Below, in pieces: positions 1-5,161 of a stretch of 6,461 bases of DNA (its first letter is position 1; each line of letters begins with the position of its first letter). The DNA comes from JBOGGN01 sp050744165 (GTDB lineage: Bacteria; Actinomycetota; Acidimicrobiia; Acidimicrobiales; Palsa-688): assembly GCA_050744165.1 (NCBI GenBank), contig JBOGGN010000113.1:1-6461 (forward strand), in the 5' to 3' direction. The position numbers and the translations under genes were made by a program. The notes under the pieces are model-generated. The model was not told where the DNA came from, ran no database searches, and saw only the letters and a program-made list of their open reading frames with translations.

Positions 1-663
1 TCCTCGGTCGCGCCGGGCGATGACTCTTGGGACAGGCGGTCGGTACCGGTCGGAGGGGCGGGCCGACAGTCGGTGAAGGGGCGCCAGGACGACTTGGCAG
101 TTCGTCGCCGGCGGGGCCGGGCGACGGCTGCGAGTCCGTGGCTGGTCGGGGTGGGTGTGGGGGCGGCGGCGGCCGCGGTGCTGGTCTTCAGCCTGCTCTC
201 CGGCCTGGGTCGGTCGGTGTCGACGACGTCTTCCTCCAGCAAGGTGGCCAACTCCGCCAATGGTGCGGCCGCGAGCGCCAACGCCGGGGCACCCACCTCC
301 ACCGTTGGGCCGGCGCGGCCACTGACAGACCTCGGCGAGCAGTCCGACGCGGCTGCGGTGGCGCGGCTGATCACGGCGGCGCTGTCGTCGTCGTCCACGG
401 TGCTGGCACCCGTGTCACCATCGGCGGCGGGCGCGAGTAGTGGGGGGGCGTTGTTTCCGGAGCTGGGGAGTGGCGTCCCTTCATGCGACGACGAGGCGCG
501 GGCCGCAGTTGGCTCGCAGGCCTCCGGGATCGCCGTTGACCACGTCACACTGATCTGGCGGGGCCAGCCAGCGGTCGCGGTGGTGTTCGCCGGGTCAGCC
601 GGCCGGTCGGGTGCGATCATGAGCACCCTCAGCTGCGGGCTGCTGGCGGTGCTCTCCTTCTGA
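1..663 (+). CDS. Single-pass membrane protein, probable anti-sigma factor; 5' end outside the window
   Basis: The frame is open from the first base to the TGA at 661-663, so the protein probably begins upstream of the window. An internal GTG at 73 is the only in-window start I see before the membrane helix, and its nearest purine-rich stretch (GGAGGGG, 52-58) is 14 bases away. Numbering from that GTG, there is an arginine cluster at 11-14, one hydrophobic helix at about 24-45, a Ser/Ala/Thr-rich linker at 46-125, and a C-terminal domain with cysteines at 138 and 188 around a WRGQPAVAVVF strand. The positive-inside rule puts the C-terminal domain outside the cell, where the two cysteines could form a disulfide. 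Placement just before trxB-trxA matches the anti-SigM gene of mycobacteria. That function is inferred from position and architecture, since the zinc-binding or sigma-binding part would lie outside the window. The last 35 bases overlap the convergent gene ending at 629. Confidence 0.6.
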   Translation, partial: SSVAPGDDSWDRRSVPVGGAGRQSVKGRQDDLAVRRRRGRATAASPWLVGVGVGAAAAAVLVFSLLSGLGRSVSTTSSSSKVANSANGAAASANAGAPTSTVGPARPLTDLGEQSDAAAVARLITAALSSSSTVLAPVSPSAAGASSGGALFPELGSGVPSCDDEARAAVGSQASGIAVDHVTLIWRGQPAVAVVFAGSAGRSGAIMSTLSCGLLAVLSF

Positions 664-1219
664 GGGATTTGATGGCGCCCATTCTGAGGCCGCCCCGGAG
701 GAGGGCGACCACTCCCCCGATGGCGATCGCCACCCACCCGCCGACGGGAACGGCGATCAGTCCTTCGGTCGACTGGATCCAGACTGCCAACCCGATGCCG
801 CCGATGCTGGCCAGCGAGGCGGCGATACCGATGTCCCAGCCCGAGCGGCGGCTGATCGACAGCATGATCTCGGTGACGACCAGGGCGAAGAGCACGCCGG
901 TGATGTAGGGCATGATGCCCGTGAAGGGGTACTCGCCGAGGATCCAACCGCCGAAGGCGGCGGCGACGGCCCCGAGGGCGATGCCGGCGGCCAGCCGGCC
1001 CGTCGTGGAGACGTCCGGGTGCTCCTCGGGCGACTCGGGCTCCGCGGGCTCCGGGTGCTCCGCGGGCGACGCGGGCAACGGAGCGCCTGCGCCGACGTCG
1101 GAAGCGGGGTGGGACTGTTCGAAGTGGGTCGACGCGGTGTCAGCCGGCGGGCCATCCGCGGGGCCGCCTGCCGGCGAGGGCATCTGGACCATGGAGGAGC
1201 CAGGGTAGTCTTCGACCAT
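629..1219 (-). CDS. Multi-pass membrane protein with Pro/Glu-rich N-terminal tail, function unknown
   Basis: I do not recognise a named family. From the ATG at 1219 the protein has 196 residues. Residues 1-73 are rich in Pro, Ala, Ser and Glu and look disordered. Four hydrophobic segments follow at about 75-95, 102-122, 129-149 and 157-175, and the C-terminus is basic (RRR near 187-189). The frame is open further upstream to 1321, but that part reads through the opposite gene and is unlikely to be coding. A G-rich run (GGAGGGGGG) lies 13 bases before this ATG, rather far for a ribosome site. Later ATGs at 1192 and 1183 have no ribosome site. The start codon overlaps that of the divergent gene, and the 3' end overlaps the convergent gene at 1-663, so the gene is packed tightly on both sides. 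It runs against the trx operon and is presumably transcribed alone. Confidence 0.65.
   Translation of the reverse strand: MVEDYPGSSMVQMPSPAGGPADGPPADTASTHFEQSHPASDVGAGAPLPASPAEHPEPAEPESPEEHPDVSTTGRLAAGIALGAVAAAFGGWILGEYPFTGIMPYITGVLFALVVTEIMLSISRRSGWDIGIAASLASIGGIGLAVWIQSTEGLIAVPVGGWVAIAIGGVVALLRGGLRMGAIKSLRRRAPPAARS
1206..1211 (+). promoter_or_regulatory. Possible -10 element (TAGTCT) for a leaderless transcript of the 1218 gene
   Basis: TAGTCT fits the TANNNT pattern of actinobacterial -10 elements and ends six bases before the ATG at 1218. A transcript beginning on that ATG would be leaderless, which is common in Actinobacteria. It would also explain why the gene lacks a well-placed ribosome site; the nearest GGAGGAG is 18 bases away. 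No good -35 is visible, and TANNNT is a weak pattern that occurs often by chance. Confidence 0.25.
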
Positions 1220-1550
1220 GTCGCAAACAGATCCCCCCTCCCCCCGGCCGGCGCGCGACTGGACGGCCGAGGCGGCGGATCGCATCGAGTCGGTGGTCAC
1301 CACCGTCCGCGACAAGACCACCCGCCCGATCCAGAAGATCGCCGCCGTGGTGGTCTACGGGCTGGTCGCCGCCGTCGGCGGGATCGTGGCCCTGGTCCTC
1401 CTCATCGTGGGCGTGCTGCGCTTGCACGAGTACCTGCCGTACCACCCCGAGGGCCGCCGGGTATGGACGGCCTATGTGGCGCTGGGCGCAATATTTTGCG
1501 TCGCCGGGGCGTTTTCCTGGCGGTCGCGTCGCGCGAAAGTCAAGGGGTAG
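1218..1550 (+). CDS. Small two-helix membrane protein upstream of trxB
   Basis: This 110-residue protein has a polar N-terminus (1-41) containing a conserved-looking stretch, VVTTVRDKTTRPIQK at 26-40. A long hydrophobic helix follows at about 42-67, then a short loop, a second helix at about 83-100 and a basic tail (RSRRAKVKG). It resembles the small hypothetical inner-membrane proteins often found in actinobacterial genomes; I cannot assign a function. Its stop codon is only three bases before the trxB ATG, and its last codons (AAG GGG) double as the trxB ribosome site. It is therefore very likely co-transcribed and translationally coupled with trxB. The ATG at 1218 shares two bases with the start codon of the divergent gene. 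If both starts are right, the promoters must lie inside the opposing coding sequences. Confidence 0.75.
   Translation: MSQTDPPSPRPARDWTAEAADRIESVVTTVRDKTTRPIQKIAAVVVYGLVAAVGGIVALVLLIVGVLRLHEYLPYHPEGRRVWTAYVALGAIFCVAGAFSWRSRRAKVKG
1542..1547 (+). promoter_or_regulatory. trxB ribosome binding site inside the preceding gene
   Basis: AAGGGG lies six bases before the trxB ATG at 1554. It is made of the last two sense codons of the upstream membrane-protein gene. The spacing supports the chosen trxB start and implies coupled translation. Confidence 0.6.
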
Positions 1551-1553
1551 CTC

Positions 1554-2555
1554 ATGAATGATCACGTGCGTGAAGTCGTCATCGTCGGCTCTGGGCCGGC
1601 CGGGCTTACGGCGGCCATCTACACCGCCCGGGCCAACCTCCGCCCGCTGGTGATTGAGGGGGCGCCGTCGTCGACGAGCGACCAGCCTGGGGGTCAGTTG
1701 ATGCTGACGACCGAGGTGGAGAACTTCCCTGGCTTCGTCGACGGCGTGATGGGCCCTGAGCTGATGGGCAACTTCCGGGCTCAGGCGGCGCGCTTCGACG
1801 CCGAGTTCGTGACCTCCAAGGTGAGCCGGATCGACCTGTCGTCCCGGCCGTTCCGGATGTGGGCGCCCGACCCCCAGACCGGTGAGGAGCGCGAGTACGC
1901 GGCCACTGCGGTCATCGTGTCCACCGGTGCCCGCTCGCTGATGCTCGGCCTGCCGTCGGAGCGCCGCCTGATGGGCTACGGCGTGTCGACGTGTGCCACC
2001 TGCGACGGATTCTTCTTCCGGGGCCGCAACATTGCGGTCGTGGGTGGCGGGGACTCCGCCCTCGAGGAGGCAACGTTTCTGACCAAGTTCGCCGATTCGG
2101 TCACCGTGATCCACCGGCGCAAGGGGCTGCGGGCGTCCAAGTTCATGCAGGACCGGGCCTTCAAGAACCCCAAGGTCCATTTCCTGTGGGACACGATCGT
2201 CACCGATGTGGTCGGCAAGTCCAAGGTGGAGAGCCTGCGCGTGCGCAACGTCGTCACCGACGAGGAGAGCGACCTGGCGGTGGCGGGGCTGTTCGTGGCC
2301 ATCGGCCACGTCCCGAATACCGACCTCTTCAAGGGCCAACTGGACATGGACGAGGCCGGCTACGTGATCACCCACGACGGGAGCAAGACCAACGTCGAAG
2401 GGGTTTTCGCCTGCGGCGACGTCCAGGACCACGTGTACCGCCAGGCAATCACCGCCGCCGGATCGGGCTGCATGGCCGCGATCGACGCCGAGCGGTGGTT
2501 AGAGGCCCAGGGAGCGGCACCGCCCGAGCTGAACGAGACCACCACCGAGTGGTAG
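1554..2555 (+). CDS. trxB: Thioredoxin reductase (NADPH), low-molecular-weight type
   Basis: This flavoenzyme passes electrons from NADPH through FAD and a redox disulfide to thioredoxin in the cytoplasm. All signatures are present in the 333-residue product: the FAD dinucleotide motif GSGPAG at 12-17, the GGQL motif at 46-49, the active disulfide CATCDG with cysteines 147 and 150, the NADPH-binding GGGDSALEEA at 164-173, the HRR that contacts the NADPH phosphate at 187-189, and the second FAD motif GDVQD at 288-292. The length is slightly above the usual 310-320 because of a short hydrophilic C-terminal tail (about 317-333). The start ATG at 1554 has a good ribosome site (AAGGGG) and sits three bases after the previous stop. 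Its partner thioredoxin is the next gene, 156 bases downstream, giving a complete reductase-thioredoxin pair. Confidence 0.97.
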   Translation: MNDHVREVVIVGSGPAGLTAAIYTARANLRPLVIEGAPSSTSDQPGGQLMLTTEVENFPGFVDGVMGPELMGNFRAQAARFDAEFVTSKVSRIDLSSRPFRMWAPDPQTGEEREYAATAVIVSTGARSLMLGLPSERRLMGYGVSTCATCDGFFFRGRNIAVVGGGDSALEEATFLTKFADSVTVIHRRKGLRASKFMQDRAFKNPKVHFLWDTIVTDVVGKSKVESLRVRNVVTDEESDLAVAGLFVAIGHVPNTDLFKGQLDMDEAGYVITHDGSKTNVEGVFACGDVQDHVYRQAITAAGSGCMAAIDAERWLEAQGAAPPELNETTTEW

Positions 2556-2629
2556 GCCCGCGCCCGCAAGCGGTAAAAGGGCTGGCACCACTGAGGAGGC
2601 GGGCAGCGCGGGGGGTCCAATCCCGATGT

Positions 2630-2655
2630 GGAATGTTGGCCCCACGGCGGGTGTT
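2630..2655 (+). promoter_or_regulatory. Candidate SigR/SigH-type oxidative-stress promoter before trxA
   Basis: GGAAT at 2630-2634 and GTT at 2653-2655 are separated by exactly 18 bases. This matches the consensus I recall for the thiol-stress ECF sigma factors SigR of Streptomyces and SigH of mycobacteria (GGAAT-N18/19-GTT), whose classic targets include trx genes. Initiation would fall near 2661-2663, leaving a leader of about 50 bases before the trxA GTG. The motif is short, so a chance match is possible, but its place directly before a thioredoxin gene supports it. Confidence 0.5.
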
Positions 2656-2690
2656 CTATCTCTCCGGGCGCTAGGTTAGGCGCCCGCCGT
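2644..2690 (+). promoter_or_regulatory. Two mutually exclusive hairpins in the trxA leader
   Basis: CGGGCGC (2665-2671) pairs with GCGCCCG (2680-2686) to form a 7-bp stem with an 8-base loop. The downstream arm also overlaps CCCGCCGT (2683-2690), which pairs perfectly with ACGGCGGG (2644-2651) in an 8-bp stem with a 31-base loop. The two cannot form together. The trxA ribosome site (GAGGAGG, 2694-2700) starts four bases after the second structure. Only a transcript reading through from trxB would contain both arms of the longer hairpin. There is no U-run, so this is not a simple terminator. Confidence 0.35.
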
Positions 2691-2711
2691 TTCGAGGAGG
2701 TCGAGACACCT

Positions 2712-3026
2712 GTGGCGCTGACGCTTACCGAACGAACGTTCGATGAGGAGATCCGGGGTTCGGATTCACCCGTCCTGGTAGATTTCTGGGCGGAGTGGTG
2801 TGGTCCTTGCAAGATGATCGCGCCGGTGTTGGAGGAGATCGCGGCGGACCATCCCGAGCTGCGGATCGGGAAGATCAACATCGACGAGAACTTGGAGTTG
2901 GCGCGGCGTTTCGAGGTGATGAGCATCCCGACACTGATCCTGTTCAAGGACGGGCAACAGAAGCTGCGGATCGTCGGCGCCCGAGGCAAGCGGCAGCTGT
3001 TGGAGGAGTTGCATCCATTTCTGTAA
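2712..3026 (+). CDS. trxA: Thioredoxin
   Basis: This small cytoplasmic dithiol protein reduces disulfides in client proteins and is recycled by the reductase encoded just upstream. From the GTG at 2712 it has 104 residues, close to the usual 105-110. The active site WCGPC is at 29-33, preceded by the buried VDFWAEW strand, and the cis-proline loop SIPT has its proline at 73. The C-terminal helix ends with LLEELHPFL. The frame stays open further upstream to an ATG at 2628, but the added 28 residues are unlike any thioredoxin N-terminus. The GTG also has a strong GAGGAGG ribosome site (2694-2700, 11 bases away), which decides the start. It precedes the CwlM-like gene by 14 bases, so the two probably share a transcript. 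Confidence 0.96.
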   Translation: MALTLTERTFDEEIRGSDSPVLVDFWAEWCGPCKMIAPVLEEIAADHPELRIGKINIDENLELARRFEVMSIPTLILFKDGQQKLRIVGARGKRQLLEELHPFL

Positions 3027-3040
3027 GCCGCGCTGAGGCC

Positions 3041-4072
3041 GTGACGCTCCGGTTGGAGAGCCACGGCGCGGCAGTGGTCGATCTCCAAGGCAGGTTGAAC
3101 GACCTGGGCTATCCCACCGACGACCCGAGCGAGACGTTCGGGGCCGATACCGAGTCTGCGGTGCGGGCCTTTCAGACGGCGCGGGGCCTGCGCTGCGATG
3201 GTGTCTGCGGCGAGCAGACCTGGGCGGCGCTGGTCGAAGCGGGCTACCGCCTCGGTGACCGCCTGCTGTACTTGAAGCGCCCTATGTTCCGAGGTGACGA
3301 CGTCGCCGAGTTGCAGCGCCGCTTGGGTGGGCTCGGGTTCGACGCCGGCCGGGTTGACGGCATCTTCGGACCTCAGACCGGCCTGGCGTTGAAGGACTTC
3401 CAGCGCAACGTCGGGGTGACCCTGGACGACGCCATCGTGGGACGCGACACGTTGCGCGTCCTGTTGGGGTTGAGCGGCCGCATCAATGGTGAGGTCGTCA
3501 GTGGTGTGCGTGAACGTCAACGGCTGCTTGAGGCGCCGCGGACCCTGATCGGCCGCCGCGTCGTGGTGGGCGAGACGGGCGGGTTGTCGTCCCTGGCGGA
3601 TTCCGTCCGCCGGGCGCTGATCCGCGCCGGGTGCTCAGTGTCCACCCTCCACGATCCCGACGAGTCGGCGCAGGCTCACCAGGCCAACCAGTTGGCCGGC
3701 GAGGTCTATCTCGGGTTGAGGCTTGAGCCTGATACTCCCGGGTGCGAGGCGGACTACTTCGTTGGGCACAACGGCATCGGCTCGGTTGGGGGGCGGCGGT
3801 TGGCGGAGGCGGTGCAGGCCATCGTGCCGGCAGCACTGGGCATCCCGAACCTCGGCGTCCGCGGGATGCGCATTCCGGTCCTGCGGGAGACTCGGATGCC
3901 GGCCGTGCTGGCCTGCCTCGGTCCCCCGGTCATCGCCGTCGAGCGCGCTGGTGTGGTCGCCGCCAGCCTGACCGAAGCCTTGGCTGCGTGGGCCTCGGCC
4001 CCGTGCGACGAAGCGAGCGACGGCGCCTTCCCAGAGTCAACCGGCGATCGGAGTGGCCCCGTCCGCAGCTGA
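3041..4072 (+). CDS. cwlM: CwlM-like protein: two peptidoglycan-binding domains and a catalytically dead amidase-3 fold
   Basis: The 343-residue product begins with two PG_binding_1 repeats at about 8-66 and 82-142. Repeat one has DLQGRLNDLGY with AVRAFQ; repeat two has ELQRRLGGLGF, VDGIFGPQT and LKDFQ. From about 170 it follows the N-acetylmuramoyl-L-alanine amidase (Amidase_3) fold. There is no signal peptide. The amidase zinc and catalytic residues are missing: the DPGHGG loop is VVGETGG (175-181), the second histidine position reads GLRLE (225-229), and the usual vElG glutamate region reads VLACLG (289-294). In M. tuberculosis CwlM is a cytoplasmic regulator phosphorylated by PknB that stimulates MurA rather than cutting the wall; by homology and position I infer a similar role here. 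The C-terminal tail (319-343) is acidic and Ser/Thr-containing, a possible phosphorylation region. The GTG start has only a weak, very close GAGG (3035-3038). No better start lies nearby. Confidence 0.85.
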   Translation: MTLRLESHGAAVVDLQGRLNDLGYPTDDPSETFGADTESAVRAFQTARGLRCDGVCGEQTWAALVEAGYRLGDRLLYLKRPMFRGDDVAELQRRLGGLGFDAGRVDGIFGPQTGLALKDFQRNVGVTLDDAIVGRDTLRVLLGLSGRINGEVVSGVRERQRLLEAPRTLIGRRVVVGETGGLSSLADSVRRALIRAGCSVSTLHDPDESAQAHQANQLAGEVYLGLRLEPDTPGCEADYFVGHNGIGSVGGRRLAEAVQAIVPAALGIPNLGVRGMRIPVLRETRMPAVLACLGPPVIAVERAGVVAASLTEALAAWASAPCDEASDGAFPESTGDRSGPVRS

Positions 4073-4137
4073 CACTGCGTCGCCGCGTGAACTAACGGTC
4101 TATCAGCGGGTACGCAGCCTCGATCTCGCTGCCGGAG

Positions 4138-4170
4138 TAATCCACACCCTCATGCACAGATTGTGGATGA
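4138..4170. promoter_or_regulatory. Three DnaA-box-like 9-mers at 12-bp steps
   Basis: TAATCCACA (4138-4146, +), TCATGCACA (4150-4158, +) and TGTGGATGA (4162-4170, which reads TCATCCACA on the minus strand) each differ from the E. coli-type DnaA box TTATNCACA only at the second base. They start at regular 12-bp intervals. The first and third also form the ATCCACA/TGTGGAT inverted repeat. Binding by DnaA is inference, because none is a perfect box and the main actinobacterial origin normally lies by dnaA. Confidence 0.3.
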
Positions 4171-4217
4171 TGGCGGTCTCTGCATCTGCCCGACGCCTCA
4201 CCGTGCCGAGCGAACTG

Positions 4218-4263
4218 CCTGGAAGTCGCCTGGAGAAGTTCCTGGAAGTCGCCTGGAGAAGTG
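4218..4263. repeat. 23-bp tandem direct repeat, two copies
   Basis: Copies at 4218-4240 and 4241-4263 are identical over the first 22 bases and differ only at the last (T versus G). Each copy contains CCTGGA twice, giving four CCTGGA motifs at 4218, 4229, 4241 and 4252, spaced 11, 12 and 11 bp. The repeat ends five bases before the parB stop codon. It may be a recent slippage duplication or a protein-binding array. Confidence 0.85.
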
Positions 4264-4267
4264 CTGG

Positions 4268-5161
4268 TCAGACTTGGTGTGCCGGCGCCCCGGCGGCCGC
4301 TTCGGTCATGGCCCGGTAGATCCGCTCCAGATCTTCGAGGGTGGCGAACTCGATGACGACCTTGCCCTTACGCGAGCCCATGTCGACCTTCACCCTCGTG
4401 TCGAGGTGGCGGGAGAGTAGGTTTTCCAGCTCGACCACGCCCGGTGGCCGGAGTCGACCGGGGTGTTCTCCGGTGCCCGAGGGAGCCGCTGCGGGTGCGC
4501 TGCGCTGGCGCACGGCGTCCTCCACTGCCCGCACGGACAGGTCCTCCGCCACCGTTCGCTGCGCCAGCACCTCCTGGAAGTTGCGATCCGGCGTGCCGAG
4601 CAGCGCTCGGGCGTGGCCGGCCGACAGCCGGCCTTCGATCAGGAGGCGCTGGATGCTGGGCGGCAACTGGAATAGGCGCAGCGTGTTGGTCACTGCCACG
4701 CGGCTACGGCTGACACGGGACGCGACCTGTTCGTGAGTAAGACCGAAGTCCTCGATCAGTTGCTGGTAGGCCGCCGCCTCTTCCAAGGGGTTGAGGTCGA
4801 TGCGGTGCAGGTTCTCGATAAGAGCCTGTTCGACGCTCCCGAGGTCGTCCACGGTGCGTACCAAGGCCGGGATGGTGTGCAGGCCGGCGCGGCGGGCGGC
4901 CCGCCACCGGCGCTCGCCGGCAATGAGCTCGTATTGGGCGTCCGGCGTTGGTCGCAACAGCACGGGCTGCAGGACCCCGACTTCGCGTATCGACGCCGTG
5001 AGGCTGGTCAGGACCTCCTCGTCGAAGTGGCTCCGGGGTTGATGCGGGTTGGGCCGGATGCTGGTGAGGGGGACCTCCAGCAAGGACGACGTGGCGTCGC
5101 CGAGCAAGTCGTTGGGGATGAGGGCTTCTAATCCTCTACCTAACCCGCTGCGGCGCGCCAC
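4268..5161 (-). CDS. parB: Chromosome partitioning protein ParB (CTP-dependent DNA clamp)
   Basis: ParB binds parS, hydrolyses CTP and spreads as a sliding clamp; it also stimulates ParA and helps load SMC. The 297-residue protein starts with the typical ARRSGLGRGLEALIP. The CTP-binding motif GERRWRA is at 82-88 and the second N-domain motif ENLHR with NPLEEA at 116-129. The helix-turn-helix that reads parS spans about 137-163 (LTHEQVASRVSRSRVAVTNTL). A Pro/Ala-rich linker lies at about 220-240, and the dimerising C-terminal domain (VVELENLLSRHLDTRVKV, KGKVVIEF) fills the rest. Two GTG codons stand side by side at 5164 and 5161. I chose the second because it lies six bases from the AAGGAGG core, whereas the first lies only three away; using the first adds one valine. 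The start lies inside the end of parA, so the pair is an operon with coupled translation. Confidence 0.96.
   Translation of the reverse strand: MARRSGLGRGLEALIPNDLLGDATSSLLEVPLTSIRPNPHQPRSHFDEEVLTSLTASIREVGVLQPVLLRPTPDAQYELIAGERRWRAARRAGLHTIPALVRTVDDLGSVEQALIENLHRIDLNPLEEAAAYQQLIEDFGLTHEQVASRVSRSRVAVTNTLRLFQLPPSIQRLLIEGRLSAGHARALLGTPDRNFQEVLAQRTVAEDLSVRAVEDAVRQRSAPAAAPSGTGEHPGRLRPPGVVELENLLSRHLDTRVKVDMGSRKGKVVIEFATLEDLERIYRAMTEAAAGAPAHQV

Larger units (their letters stand above)
4073..4267. other. Intergenic region between convergent cwlM and parB
   Basis: No convincing gene is present. The stretch contains a DnaA-box-like cluster and a 23-bp tandem duplication, listed separately. A weak GCAGC/GCTGC hairpin (4114-4132, loop 9) and the ATCCACA/TGTGGAT inverted repeat could help end transcription from both sides, but neither has a U-run, so I do not call a terminator. 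In mycobacteria a separate gene (Rv3916c) occupies this place; I see no counterpart here. Confidence 0.6.

Noticed and set aside
1140..2432. Long minus-strand open frame opposite trxB
   Set aside because: It is a shadow of the high-GC trxB and membrane-protein genes: low-complexity His/Arg/Gly composition and no recognisable domain.
2562..2573. Small hairpin after trxB (CCGC-AA-GCGG region) as a terminator
   Set aside because: The stem is only 4-5 bp and is not followed by a T-run; trxA read-through seems likely.
2611..2628. tRNA T-arm-like stretch (GGGGGTCCAATCCC) in the trxB-trxA gap
   Set aside because: No matching acceptor, D or anticodon arms can be drawn around it, so it is chance similarity.
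2628..2711. Upstream ATG extension of trxA
   Set aside because: It would add 28 residues unlike any thioredoxin and would read through the hairpins and the ribosome site that serves the GTG at 2712.
2360..3520. Long minus-strand open frame opposite trxA and cwlM
   Set aside because: It is antisense to two clearly identified genes and shows no domain of its own.
4053..4319. Plus-strand 88-codon frame in the cwlM-parB gap
   Set aside because: It overlaps the ends of both flanking genes, has no ribosome site, and includes the 23-bp repeat in its reading. No resemblance to the mycobacterial gene found at this place.
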